Source of the DNA: Pseudomonas sp. PD9R
GTDB taxonomy: Bacteria > Pseudomonadota > Gammaproteobacteria > Pseudomonadales > Pseudomonadaceae
NCBI RefSeq assembly: GCF_019200975.1
Contig: NZ_JAHTMR010000010.1
Span: 186,001-250,000, forward strand
DNA: 64,000 bases
Direction of reading: 5' to 3'
Made by a program: the position numbers and the translations under genes. The notes below the pieces were generated by a model that saw only the letters and a program-made list of their open reading frames with translations, did no database searches and was not told the origin of the DNA. Positions 1 through 7,964 of this stretch are shown here, one piece after another (position 1 is the stretch's first letter; the number at the start of each line of letters is the position of its first letter).

Positions 1-627
1 GCCGCGCAGGTTGAGGCTTTCATCAATCAGCCAAACGCCGACATGGGTCTTGTCGTTTGGGTCGGCCCGGCGCGAAGCGTCGGTTTTGCCGTAGCAGTGC
101 AGGCTGCCGTCGGCGCCATGGATCAGCCAGAATCCTGAGGTATTGTCCGCGTCATCAATTTTGGTCCAGTGCTCGATCAAATCGAAAGCACCTTCGACCC
201 GTGGCCAGTAGCGCACGACCCGGTGCTTGCCCAGATTTTTGACGGCGTTGTACTCCGACACTTCTCTGAAGATGACGTTGCCGGCGCCATCCTTCTCAGG
301 CATCCATACATCACCGCCTGGACCAACCACCTGATCGTTGCCGTCGTATTTGGGCACGCCCTTGGTGGTGCGCAGGGTGATCGCGTTGGTGGTCAGCCGC
401 CAACCAATGCCGAACGGGCTATTGCCGACGTCGCTGCTGTAGCTCAAGCCCAGCGGCGGGACCATGTCGCGGTTGGGCGCGTTGCTGATCGGTAGCGGCA
501 ACTCCAGCGATGCAGCACCGGTGGTGCCGACGCCGCCCCAACCCTTGCCGATGCTTTGGATCGCACCACCACCCTTTGGAAGGGAAGGTGCGTTGATTTC
601 CAGAGTGCCCTGTTGTTCTGTGGCCAT
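1..627 (-). CDS. SpvB/TcaC-like Tc toxin B subunit, N-terminal part (cut by window edge)
   Basis: The minus strand reads open from an ATG at 627 to the window edge, giving 209 residues that begin MATEQQGTLEINAPSLPKGG. The sequence has the hallmarks of the SpvB N-terminal domain: the SLPKGGGAI start, a PLPIS segment, a LSYSSDVGNSPFGIGW block and a following ITLRTTKGVPKYDG stretch. In Tc toxins this domain begins the TcB (TcaC/TcdB) subunit, which with TcC forms the cocoon that holds the toxic cargo and docks on the TcA pore. SpvB itself carries the same domain before an ADP-ribosyltransferase, so without the rest of the gene TcB and SpvB cannot be separated. The A-type subunits lie at 9300-19168 on the other strand, which favours TcB. 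The frame stays open upstream of the ATG for about 30 codons with no other ATG; the ATG has a modest GGCGGA ahead of it. A palindromic lux-type box lies about 70 bp upstream. Confidence 0.85.
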   Translation of the reverse strand, partial: MATEQQGTLEINAPSLPKGGGAIQSIGKGWGGVGTTGAASLELPLPISNAPNRDMVPPLGLSYSSDVGNSPFGIGWRLTTNAITLRTTKGVPKYDGNDQVVGPGGDVWMPEKDGAGNVIFREVSEYNAVKNLGKHRVVRYWPRVEGAFDLIEHWTKIDDADNTSGFWLIHGADGSLHCYGKTDASRRADPNDKTHVGVWLIDESLNLRG

Positions 628-694
628 GTGGGTGTCCGCCGTGACAGAGAGTGCAACCAGTGCTTTCAACTTATCAGGCGTGATCGTTGCTGTG

Positions 695-714
695 ACCTGT
701 CAGATCTGACAGGT
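695..714 (-). promoter_or_regulatory. Perfect palindromic lux/las-type box upstream of the TcB-like gene
   Basis: The sequence ACCTGTCAGATCTGACAGGT is a perfect inverted repeat; with one more matched base on each side it covers 694-715. It fits the NNCT-N12-AGNN consensus of LuxR/LasR-type boxes, and its core resembles Pseudomonas las-rhl boxes. On the minus strand a GATAAG hexamer at 670-675 is centred about 32 bp downstream of the box centre, the spacing expected if the box overlaps a -35 region at about -42. That would place transcription start near 662, about 35 nt before the ATG at 627. The regulator is inferred and no luxR-like gene is in the window. Confidence 0.7.
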
Positions 715-778
715 CGAAGGGAAATGCTTAGAGCAAATCGGTTTGTTTTTTCTTCCCGTTGATTACTTTTCAAAGGCA

Positions 779-818
779 CAAAAAAACCGGCCCGTTGTTT
801 CCAGCGGGCCGGTTTTTC
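779..818. terminator. Bidirectional rho-independent terminator after fumarase
   Basis: An AAAACCGGCCCG arm pairs with CGGGCCGGTTTT around a short loop, with A and T runs on the two outer sides. It lies just past the fumarase stop codon, so it serves that minus-strand gene, and its T run also suits plus-strand transcripts. Confidence 0.85.
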
Positions 819-836
819 ACTGCGCCATGTCAGTGG

Positions 837-2360
837 TTATTGCACTTCCACTGCCAGGCTTTCACTGATCTTTTTCTGCCAGATGGCAGGACCGGTGATG
901 TGTACCGATTCGCCTTTGCTATCAACCGCAACGGTCACCGGCATGTCTTTGACGTCGAACTCGTAGATCGCTTCCATGCCCAGTTCGGCGAACGCTACAA
1001 CGCGGGATTTCTTGATCGCTTGCGCCACCAGGTACGCCGCGCCGCCCACTGCCATCAGGTAAACGGCTTTGTGGTCCTTGATCGCTTCGATCGCGGTCGG
1101 GCCGCGCTCGGATTTGCCGATCATGCCCAGCAGGCCGGTTTGCTCGAGGATCTGACGGGTGAATTTGTCCATCCGCGTAGCGGTGGTCGGGCCCGCCGGG
1201 CCAACCACTTCTTCGCGCACCGGATCAACCGGGCCGACGTAGTAGATGAAGCGACCCTTGAGGTCTACCGGCAGGGTTTCGCCCTTGTTCAGCATCTCGA
1301 CCATGCGCTTGTGCGCGGCGTCGCGACCGGTGAGCATTTTGCCGTTGAGCAGGACGGTTTCGCCCGGCTTCCAGCTCTGTACTTCTTCCGGGGTCAGGGT
1401 GTCGAGGTTGACACGGCGAGCCGACGGGCCGGCTTCCCAGACGATTTCCGGGTAGGCGTCCAGCGGCGGCGCTTCCAGCGAGGCCGGGCCGGAGCCGTCG
1501 AGCACGAAGTGCGCGTGACGGGTGGCGGCGCAGTTCGGGATCATGCACACCGGCAACGAAGCGGCGTGGGTCGGGTAGTCCATGATCTTCACGTCGAGCA
1601 CGGTGGTCAGGCCACCGAGGCCCTGGGCGCCGATGCCCAGTTGGTTGACCTTCTCGAACAGCTCCAGGCGCATCTCTTCGATACGGTTGGACGGGCCGCG
1701 CTTTTTCAGCTCATGGATGTCGATGGATTCCATCAACACTTCCTTGGCCATCACCGCGGCTTTCTCGGCGGTGCCGCCGATGCCGATGCCGAGCATGCCC
1801 GGTGGGCACCAGCCGGCGCCCATGGTTGGCACGGTTTTCAGCACCCAGTCGACGATCGAGTCGGACGGGTTGAGCATGGCCATCTTCGACTTGTTCTCGG
1901 AGCCGCCACCCTTGGCCGCCACGTCCACTTCCACGGTGTTACCCGGAACGATGGAGTAGTGGATAACAGCCGGGGTGTTGTCCTTGGTGTTCTTGCGAGC
2001 GCCCGCCGGGTCGGCGAGGATCGAAGCACGCAGGACGTTTTCCGGCAGGTTGTAAGCCTGGCGCACGCCTTGGTTGATCATGTCGTCCAGGCTCATGGTG
2101 GCGCCATCCCAGCGCACGTCCATGCCCACGCGGACAAACACGGTCACGATGCCGGTGTCCTGGCAGATCGGGCGGTGGCCGGTGGCGCACATGCGCGAGT
2201 TGATCAGGATCTGCGCCATCGAATCACGGGCCGCTGGCGATTCTTCGCGCAGGTAGGCTTCGTGCATCGCCTGGATGAAATCCACGGGGTGGTAATAGGA
2301 AATGAACTGCAGGGCGTCGGCAACGCTCTGAATCAGGTCGTCTTGCTTGATCACGGTCAT
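837..2360 (-). CDS. fumA: Fumarate hydratase, class I (iron-sulfur)
   Basis: This 507-residue protein is a class I fumarase, a cytoplasmic TCA-cycle enzyme that hydrates fumarate to L-malate with a 4Fe-4S cluster. It shows the N-terminal Fumerase domain (about residues 10-290) with the GHRPICQDTGI cysteine segment, a WCPPGMLGIGIGG stretch and CMIPNCAATRHAHF, followed by the Fumerase C-terminal domain. Length is normal for single-chain class I enzymes. The start at 2360 is chosen because GAGGAG lies about 8 nt upstream; the open frame extends 10 codons further to another ATG with no better site. It is monocistronic, with a terminator downstream and a 12-bp inverted repeat in its leader. L(+)-tartrate dehydratase is a relative, but those are usually split into two subunits. 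Confidence 0.93.
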   Translation of the reverse strand: MTVIKQDDLIQSVADALQFISYYHPVDFIQAMHEAYLREESPAARDSMAQILINSRMCATGHRPICQDTGIVTVFVRVGMDVRWDGATMSLDDMINQGVRQAYNLPENVLRASILADPAGARKNTKDNTPAVIHYSIVPGNTVEVDVAAKGGGSENKSKMAMLNPSDSIVDWVLKTVPTMGAGWCPPGMLGIGIGGTAEKAAVMAKEVLMESIDIHELKKRGPSNRIEEMRLELFEKVNQLGIGAQGLGGLTTVLDVKIMDYPTHAASLPVCMIPNCAATRHAHFVLDGSGPASLEAPPLDAYPEIVWEAGPSARRVNLDTLTPEEVQSWKPGETVLLNGKMLTGRDAAHKRMVEMLNKGETLPVDLKGRFIYYVGPVDPVREEVVGPAGPTTATRMDKFTRQILEQTGLLGMIGKSERGPTAIEAIKDHKAVYLMAVGGAAYLVAQAIKKSRVVAFAELGMEAIYEFDVKDMPVTVAVDSKGESVHITGPAIWQKKISESLAVEVQ

Positions 2361-2395
2361 GAGTCGCGCTCCTCTAAAAGACGGGAACATTCAAT

Positions 2396-2439
2396 AAGGT
2401 GCTTGCAGCTTGGTTGAATCGGTCGGTTGCAAGCACCTT
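2396..2439 (-). repeat. 12-bp perfect inverted repeat in the fumarase leader
   Basis: The arms AAGGTGCTTGCA (2396-2407) and TGCAAGCACCTT (2428-2439) are perfect inverted complements separated by 20 nt. The repeat lies 36-79 bp upstream of the fumarase start codon. It could be an RNA hairpin in the 5' leader or a protein-binding site; there is no T run to make it a terminator. Confidence 0.7.
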
Positions 2440-2556
2440 TCAAGGCACGCCGGGCATGCTGGCGCGACGCTAAAAAGGCGCGGCAGTATACCGCGCCTCG
2501 GTGCCGTACACACCCGCCGGCAGTCAATCGTTGGTCTTATAAAATACGCACAAATC

Positions 2557-2643
2557 CTGTAGGAGCTGCCGAAAGCTGCGATCTTTTGACTTTGCTTTTA
2601 AAAACAGGATCAAAAAATCGCAGCCTTCGGCAGCGGGTACAGG
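2557..2643. repeat. REP element pair (GTAGGAGCTGCC family)
   Basis: Two inverted copies of the fluorescens-type REP sequence, one starting TGTAGGAGCTGCC and the other reading ATCGCAGCCTTCGGCAGC, face each other across an AT-rich spacer. The first copy carries a variant GAAAGC loop. The other copies in this window lie in intergenic space as well. Confidence 0.9.
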
Positions 2644-2746
2644 GCAATTCGGGCAGCCGGAAAATTGAATGGTCATTTATCGGCCGCGCCACTACAGTGA
2701 CATTCGGTCTGTAGAGTAGGACGCTCTGTCAGTCTCCTTTCATTCG

Positions 2747-3865
2747 GTGAGTCAACGATTGACCCATAACGCCATCCAGCGACTGTTGCTCAAGCGTTTC
2801 GCCCTCGCGGCCGGCACCTATGCCCTGGCATTGCTGCTGCTGTGGCTGGCGTTTTTTACCGGGCACTATCAGGACTCGCTTCCCGGCGTCGCCATTGGCA
2901 GCGCCCTGGTGGTGATCAGCCAGGCGACGCTGTTCGCCCTGTTTTATTCCGGCTACAACCTGCGCTTCGCCGACCCCAGCCTGACCGAAGCCCAAGTGCT
3001 GTTGGGCCTGGGTTGGCAAACCTGGCTGATTGCGCATCTTGGGGATGCGCGCGGTCTGTTCCTGGTTTTTTACGTGCTGATTCTATTGTTCGGGCTGTTT
3101 CATCTTTCTCGTCGCTCAATGCTGCGTTGTGCCTTGCTGGTGTTCTTCAGTTTCAGCGCGATCACGTTGTGGGAGGGCTACCGCTTCCAGCTGCCCGACC
3201 CGGCGCTGGCGGCGTTGCAGGTGTGCGTGTTGCTGATCGTGCTGGTCTGGTTGGTGCTGTACGCCGGTTATGTCCAAGCCTCGCGACATCGCATGCGCCA
3301 GCGGCGTTTTGCCCTACAGGCGCACCAGGACACACTGCGCGGGATGATGCGCCAGCTCGAAGATTTGGTGGCCACCGACGAGTTGACCGGGTTGTTCAAT
3401 CGCCGGCATTTCCTGCGTCTGGCCTCCCGCGAGTTGAGCGCCATGGACGCCGGTGTCGTACACGGCCTGGCGTTGATCGATCTCGACCATTTCAAGCGGA
3501 TCAACGACCTGCACGGCCATGCCGCCGGTGATCAGGTGCTGCAAGCCTTTGCCGGTGTGGCCTCGGCGTGTCTGCGTGATGGGGATGTGCTGGCGCGTTA
3601 TGGCGGTGAGGAGTTCGTGGTGCTGTTGCCCGATTGCGATGCCGAGAGCCTGACCTCGTGCTGCGAGCGGCTGCGCATCGCCTTCACCGATGTCGAATTG
3701 ATTGGCCTCAATGTGAGTAACCTCAGCCTGTCCGCCGGCATGACGTTGCTGGAACTCGGCGATGACCTCGACGACGCCTTGCAGCGCGCCGATCAGGCGC
3801 TCTATCGGGCCAAGCGTGACGGCCGCAATCGTTGCGCGGCGGCGTGGGAAAACGTCGATGCCTGA
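2747..3865 (+). CDS. Membrane-anchored diguanylate cyclase (GGDEF)
   Basis: The 372-residue protein has about six hydrophobic transmembrane segments in residues 1-185, a short linker helix, and a C-terminal GGDEF domain. The active-site signature is RYGGEEF, the GGEEF form compatible with cyclase activity. An RxxD motif (RDGD) sits five residues before it, the usual inhibitory c-di-GMP I-site, so product inhibition is likely. It should make c-di-GMP from two GTP at the inner membrane; the N-terminal sensor region is unassigned. The start is a GTG with little ribosome-binding signal, so the N-terminus is uncertain by a few codons. The last codons overlap the start of the next gene by 8 nt, suggesting translational coupling with a redox protein. 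Confidence 0.88.
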   Translation: MSQRLTHNAIQRLLLKRFALAAGTYALALLLLWLAFFTGHYQDSLPGVAIGSALVVISQATLFALFYSGYNLRFADPSLTEAQVLLGLGWQTWLIAHLGDARGLFLVFYVLILLFGLFHLSRRSMLRCALLVFFSFSAITLWEGYRFQLPDPALAALQVCVLLIVLVWLVLYAGYVQASRHRMRQRRFALQAHQDTLRGMMRQLEDLVATDELTGLFNRRHFLRLASRELSAMDAGVVHGLALIDLDHFKRINDLHGHAAGDQVLQAFAGVASACLRDGDVLARYGGEEFVVLLPDCDAESLTSCCERLRIAFTDVELIGLNVSNLSLSAGMTLLELGDDLDDALQRADQALYRAKRDGRNRCAAAWENVDA

Positions 3866-4793
3866 GTTACGCGTGGGCGAGCGCCAATGGTCAGTGGCGG
3901 CGGGCAGCAATCTGCTTGATGCGCTGAATCAGAACGGCGTGTCGGTGCCTTATAGTTGTCGTGCAGGCAGTTGCCATGCGTGTCTGGTGCAGTGTGTTCA
4001 AGGGCTGCCGAGCGACAACCGTCCCGATGCCTTGAGCGCGGAGCAGCGTCAGCAAGGCTGGCGACTGGCGTGTCAGTGCCAGGTCGTCGAGGACTTGCAG
4101 GTGCACACCTTCGACCCGCAGCAGGATGGTCGCCCAGCCGAGGTGGCAGCCGTCGATTGGTTGAGCGCCAGCGTGTTGCGCCTGCGCCTGACTCCGCAGC
4201 GTCCGTTGCGTTATCGCGCCGGTCAGCACCTGGTGTTGTGGGCGGGCAATGTCGCGCGGCCGTACTCCCTCGCGAGCCTTCCGGAAGACGACCGTTTTCT
4301 GGAGTTTCACCTCGATTGTCGCTTGCCAGGGCAATTCAGCGATGCGGCGCGCCAGCTGAAAATCGGCGATCCCATCCGCCTCGGCGAGTTGCGCGGCGGG
4401 GCGCTGCATTACGACCCGGACTGGCATGCTCGGCCGCTGTGGCTGATGGCGTCCGGCACCGGCTTGGGGCCGCTGTTTGGCGTGCTGCGCGAAGCTTTGC
4501 GTCAGGATCACCAAGGCGCGATCCGCGTCATTCACCTGGCCCATGATGCCGATGAGCATTACCTGGCCAAACCCCTGCAGGCAATGGCCGCCAGCCGCCC
4601 GGACCTCAGTATCGAACTATGGACGGCGGCCGAGCTGCCAGCGGCTTTGGCGCAACTGCGGCTTGTTTCCCGGCAAACCCTCGCCTTACTCTGCGGAGCC
4701 CCCGACAGTGTCGACGCCTTTGCCCGACGCCTGTACCTGGCGGGATTGCCGCGCAATCAACTGCTGGCCGATGTCTTCCTGCCCCGTGGTTGA
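3858..4793 (+). CDS. 2Fe-2S ferredoxin / FAD-NAD(P) reductase fusion
   Basis: This 311-residue protein combines a plant-type 2Fe-2S ferredoxin domain (about 1-85) with a ferredoxin-NADP reductase-like module. The cluster ligands are in SCRAGSCHACLVQC and a later LACQC. The FAD-binding RPYSLAS motif and the nucleotide-binding ASGTGLGPLFGVL segment follow. The architecture matches CDP-6-deoxy-delta-3,4-glucoseen reductase (AscD/RfbI-type) and phenol or benzoate oxygenase reductases. No partner oxygenase or dideoxysugar gene is nearby, so the electron acceptor is unknown. The ATG overlaps the diguanylate cyclase stop codon as ATGCCTGA, so the two genes probably form an operon. Confidence 0.85.
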   Translation: MPELRVGERQWSVAAGSNLLDALNQNGVSVPYSCRAGSCHACLVQCVQGLPSDNRPDALSAEQRQQGWRLACQCQVVEDLQVHTFDPQQDGRPAEVAAVDWLSASVLRLRLTPQRPLRYRAGQHLVLWAGNVARPYSLASLPEDDRFLEFHLDCRLPGQFSDAARQLKIGDPIRLGELRGGALHYDPDWHARPLWLMASGTGLGPLFGVLREALRQDHQGAIRVIHLAHDADEHYLAKPLQAMAASRPDLSIELWTAAELPAALAQLRLVSRQTLALLCGAPDSVDAFARRLYLAGLPRNQLLADVFLPRG

Positions 4794-4822
4794 GCGCTGA
4801 CTTTTCAGACGCGAGACCTGTC

Positions 4823-5572
4823 ATGACCGATGCCATCCAAGTTGAACGCGAACGCGGCCTGCTGACCCTGCGCCTGAATCGCCCCGACAAGAAAAATGCC
4901 CTGACCCGTGCCATGTACAGCCATTTGGCCGAAGCGCTCAAGCACGCCGATACCGATCCTAAAATCAACGCCGTGCTAATCACCGGTTCCAGCGAATGTT
5001 TCACCGCCGGCAACGACATCGCGGACTTTATCCAGCAACCACCGGGCAACCTCGACAGCCCGGTGTTCCAGTTCATGCTCGCGCTGCTTGAATGCCGTAA
5101 ACCGGTGATCGCCGCCGTGGCTGGCGCAGCGGTGGGTATCGGCACAACGATGTTGCTGCATTGCGATCTGGTCTATGTCAGTCGTGATGCACGGTTACGC
5201 ATGCCATTCGTCAACCTTGGTTTATGCCCGGAGTTCGGCTCCAGCCTGATCCTGCCGCGATTGCTTGGACAGGCCAAGGCAGCGGAGTTGTTGTTACTTG
5301 GCGAAGGTTTTACTGGCGCACAGGCCGCCGCTTGGGGCATTGCCTCCGAAGCGTTGGGCAGTGGCGAAGAGGCCTTGGCCAAGGCACGGGAAATGGCGCT
5401 GCGGTTCGAGTCGCTGCCACCGGAGGCGGTGCGAATCAGCAAGCAATTGATGAAGGCACCGGATCGGGCGTTACTGCGCAAGGTGATAGAAGAAGAGGGG
5501 GCGTTGTTCACTCAGCGGCTGCGTTCGCCGGAAGCAATGGCGGCGTTGGCTGGGTTTATCAAACGGCATTGA
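4823..5572 (+). CDS. Enoyl-CoA hydratase/isomerase family protein
   Basis: The 249-residue protein belongs to the crotonase superfamily. It carries the N-terminal VERERGLLTLRLNRPDKKNA block, the first oxyanion-hole segment ECFTAGNDIADF and the second AGAAVGIGTTML. These enzymes hydrate or isomerise acyl-CoA double bonds, commonly in beta-oxidation; the exact substrate cannot be read from sequence. It follows the reductase gene by 29 bp on the same strand, so it may be the third gene of that operon. The ATG at 4823 begins the first conserved beta strand; the open frame reaches further upstream only inside the previous gene. Confidence 0.87.
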   Translation: MTDAIQVERERGLLTLRLNRPDKKNALTRAMYSHLAEALKHADTDPKINAVLITGSSECFTAGNDIADFIQQPPGNLDSPVFQFMLALLECRKPVIAAVAGAAVGIGTTMLLHCDLVYVSRDARLRMPFVNLGLCPEFGSSLILPRLLGQAKAAELLLLGEGFTGAQAAAWGIASEALGSGEEALAKAREMALRFESLPPEAVRISKQLMKAPDRALLRKVIEEEGALFTQRLRSPEAMAALAGFIKRH

Positions 5573-5578
5573 ATCCTG

Positions 5579-5657
5579 AAAAGATCGCAGCCTTCGGCAG
5601 CTCCTACACGGATCGCATTGCCATGTAGGAGCTGCCGCAGGCTGCGATCTTTTGATC
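5579..5657. repeat. REP element pair (GTAGGAGCTGCC family)
   Basis: Inverted copies AAGATCGCAGCCTTCGGCAG and GTAGGAGCTGCCGCAGGCTG flank a 20-nt spacer between the enoyl-CoA hydratase and pyruvate kinase genes. Confidence 0.93.
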
Positions 5658-5666
5658 TTCAAAACA

Positions 5667-5705
5667 CAAAAGCCCCGCCATTCACATGGCAGGGCTTTTG
5701 TTTTT
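5667..5705. terminator. Rho-independent terminator between convergent genes
   Basis: AAAAGCCCCGCCAT pairs with ATGGCAGGGCTTTT with one mismatch, followed by a T run. It lies 15 bp beyond the pyruvate kinase stop and also serves the plus-strand transcript from the enoyl-CoA hydratase gene. Confidence 0.87.
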
Positions 5706-5719
5706 CAGCAACCGATCAC

Positions 5720-7171
5720 TCAGACCATCGGATCGCCAACGTGCAGGATTTTCATGCCGTTGGTGCCGCCGGTGGTGTGGTAGCTGTCGCCTTTGGTCAG
5801 GATGACCCAGTCGCCTTTCTCAACCACGCCGCGTTTAACCAGTTCGTCGATAGCCTTCTGGCTGACTTCGTTCGGTGCCAGTGAGGCCGGGTCGAACGGG
5901 ATGGTGTACACGCCACGGAACATCGCCGCGCGAGCCTGGGCTTCGCGGTGCGGGGTGAACGCGTAGATCGGCACCGAGGAGCGGATGCGCGACATGATCA
6001 ACGGCGTGTAGCCACTTTCGGTCAAGGCGATGATCGCTTTCACGCCCGGGAAGTGATTGGCGGTGTACATGGTCGCCAGCGCGATGCTCTCGTCACAGCG
6101 CTGGAACTCCTTGCCGATACGGTGGCTGGAGGTCTTGCTGGTCGGGTGCTTTTCAGCGCCGACGCAGATGCGTGCCATTGCTTGCACGGCTTCCAGCGGG
6201 TACAGGCCGGCAGCACTTTCGGCCGAAAGCATCACGGCGTCGGTGTAGTCGAGCACGGCGTTGGCCACGTCGGACACTTCGGCGCGGGTCGGCATCGGGT
6301 TCTGGATCATCGACTCCATCATCTGGGTCGCCACGATCACAGCCTTGTTGTGGCGGCGTGCGTGCAGAATGATTTTCTTCTGAATGCCCACCAGCTCGGC
6401 GTCGCCGATTTCCACACCGAGGTCACCACGAGCCACCATCACCGCGTCCGAGGCATTGATCAGGCCATCGAGGGTTTCGTCGTCCGCAACGGCTTCGGCG
6501 CGTTCGATCTTCGCCACCAGCCAGGCAGTACCGCCGGCTTCGTCGCGCAGTTTACGGGCGTATTCCATGTCGGCCGCATCACGCGGGAAGGATACGGCAA
6601 GGTAGTCGACTTCCATTTCGGCGGCGAGCTTGATGTCGGCCTTGTCTTTTTCGGTCAGGGCCGGTGCGGTCAGGCCGCCACCGCGACGGTTGATGCCTTT
6701 GTGGTCGGACAGCGGGCCGCCGATGGTCACGGTGCAATGCAATTCGGTGGCGGTGGCGGTATCAACGCGCATCACCACGCGGCCGTCGTCGAGCAGCAGC
6801 TCGTCGCCCACGCCACAGTCCTTGACCAGGTCCGGATAGTCGATGCCGACCACTTGCTGGTTGCCTTCGGTCAGCGGATGGCTGGTGGAGAAGGTGAACT
6901 TGTCACCGATCTTCAGCTCGATCTTCTTGTTGGCGAATTTGGCGATACGGATTTTCGGGCCTTGCAAGTCACCCAGCAGGGCGACGAAGCGACCGTGCTT
7001 GGCAGCGAGGTCACGCACCAGCTTCGCGCGAGCCTTGTGCTCGTCGGGGGTGCCATGGGAGAAGTTCAGGCGGGCGACGTCCAGGCCAGCCAGAATCAGC
7101 TGTTCGAGAACTTCCGGCGAGTTACTGGCCGGGCCAAGGGTAGCGACGATTTTGGTACGACGGACGGACAT
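5720..7171 (-). CDS. pyk: Pyruvate kinase
   Basis: The 483-residue enzyme converts phosphoenolpyruvate and ADP to pyruvate and ATP in the last step of glycolysis. It begins with the family signature RRTKIVATLGPASNSPE and carries ARLNFSHGTPDEH, the active-site region VAKIERAEAVAD and MVARGDLGVEIG, and the ATQMMESMIQNP stretch, followed by the C-terminal allosteric domain. Length and order match the type II (PykA) enzyme of pseudomonads. The ATG at 7171 has an AGGAG about 9 nt upstream. The gene appears monocistronic. Confidence 0.96.
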   Translation of the reverse strand: MSVRRTKIVATLGPASNSPEVLEQLILAGLDVARLNFSHGTPDEHKARAKLVRDLAAKHGRFVALLGDLQGPKIRIAKFANKKIELKIGDKFTFSTSHPLTEGNQQVVGIDYPDLVKDCGVGDELLLDDGRVVMRVDTATATELHCTVTIGGPLSDHKGINRRGGGLTAPALTEKDKADIKLAAEMEVDYLAVSFPRDAADMEYARKLRDEAGGTAWLVAKIERAEAVADDETLDGLINASDAVMVARGDLGVEIGDAELVGIQKKIILHARRHNKAVIVATQMMESMIQNPMPTRAEVSDVANAVLDYTDAVMLSAESAAGLYPLEAVQAMARICVGAEKHPTSKTSSHRIGKEFQRCDESIALATMYTANHFPGVKAIIALTESGYTPLIMSRIRSSVPIYAFTPHREAQARAAMFRGVYTIPFDPASLAPNEVSQKAIDELVKRGVVEKGDWVILTKGDSYHTTGGTNGMKILHVGDPMV

Positions 7172-7342
7172 GCAAAGACTCCTGAGTTCAAGCGCTGAGT
7201 GAGGCTACTATGCTCCGAAGGTGTAGTCATTGTTCGTATGCACTACTTTTTGCTTTCTTTATTGAACCTGACAACTTTGCGCCGGGCAGCCTGAAGATTT
7301 CCGCCTGCAGGTCGATACAGCGTTCAAGACAGGAGATCCCCC

Positions 7343-7717
7343 ATGCGATTCATGCTCATTGCAGCCCTTGCCCTCAGTGCCACGGGCTGCGTTCGTTTTG
7401 CGATGAACCATCATTTGAACAATGCCTACAGTGCTTATGACAGGGGCAATTGCGAGCAAGTGATGCTCGAATTGTCCAAGGTCGAGCGTGACAGCCGGGC
7501 GCGGCCGTATGTGTGGCCTGAGGTCTCGATGATGCGCGGCCAGTGCCTGGAACGGCAAAAGATGTTTATCGACGCGGCCCAGACTTACCAGTTCATCATC
7601 GCCTCGTATCCACAGAGCGAATACGCCTACCGCGCCCGCGCCCGCCTCGAAACCCTGGCAAGCCTGGGTCACTACCCGACTCGCAGTGCCACGGCGGTGC
7701 GTCCGACACAGTTCTAA
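7343..7717 (+). CDS. Small lipoprotein with TPR-like fold
   Basis: The 124-residue protein starts with a short lipoprotein signal peptide ending in the lipobox LSATGC, so the mature protein should be lipidated at Cys 16. The rest (NNAYSAYDRGNCEQVMLELS, then QTYQFIIASYPQSEYAYRARARL) looks like two or three helical tetratricopeptide-type repeats. Such proteins often act as scaffolds in the periplasm; nothing here identifies a partner. An AGGAGA lies upstream of the ATG. The gene stands alone between pyk and a PilZ gene. Confidence 0.75.
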   Translation: MRFMLIAALALSATGCVRFAMNHHLNNAYSAYDRGNCEQVMLELSKVERDSRARPYVWPEVSMMRGQCLERQKMFIDAAQTYQFIIASYPQSEYAYRARARLETLASLGHYPTRSATAVRPTQF

Positions 7718-7761
7718 TGCTAGTTGTCTTCCAATAGCTGGCCGACCGGCGGCGGTGAGCT

Positions 7762-7946
7762 ATAGTCGAATAAGCCGGTTTTAGAGCCTTGCCTCTAAGC
7801 CGGGGCAACACCTGTGATCGGCAGGCGTAAGCGGCAGCGGTTATCGAGGACTGTCGCACCGGGATCGGGGAGAGCGCGCCAATGCCTTTTTCAGTCTCAG
7901 CAGGCAGGCCCGTTCCGAAGCATTAGTGCGGCCCTGCTTAAGGGCC
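7762..7946 (+). promoter_or_regulatory. Possible promoter and structured leader upstream of the PilZ gene
   Basis: A TATAGT hexamer preceded by TGAGC lies at about 7762-7767. Just downstream, CCGGTTTTAGAG near-pairs with CTCTAAGCCGG around a short loop (about 7775-7803), and GGCCCT/AGGGCC pair at 7930-7946. Between them no long frame is obvious. This could be a folded 5' leader of about 190 nt or a small RNA; I do not recognise a known family. Confidence 0.35.
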
Positions 7947-7964
7947 TTGCGTAGTGAATTCAGC

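Larger units (their letters stand above)
2361..2746. other. Intergenic region between fumarase and the diguanylate cyclase
   Basis: This 386-bp stretch holds a 12-bp inverted repeat (2396-2439) and a REP pair (2557-2643). It should contain the divergent promoters of both neighbours, but I cannot place either one with confidence. An open frame at 2427-2714 reads through the REP and is not judged coding. Confidence 0.7.

Noticed and set aside
759..2417. Long open frame on the plus strand opposite fumarase
   Set aside because: It is antisense to a clear class I fumarase, reads through the terminator and has His/Arg-rich composition typical of antisense frames in high-GC genes.
5948..7198. Long open frame opposite pyruvate kinase
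   Set aside because: Antisense to a full-length, motif-complete pyk; low-complexity His/Gly content.
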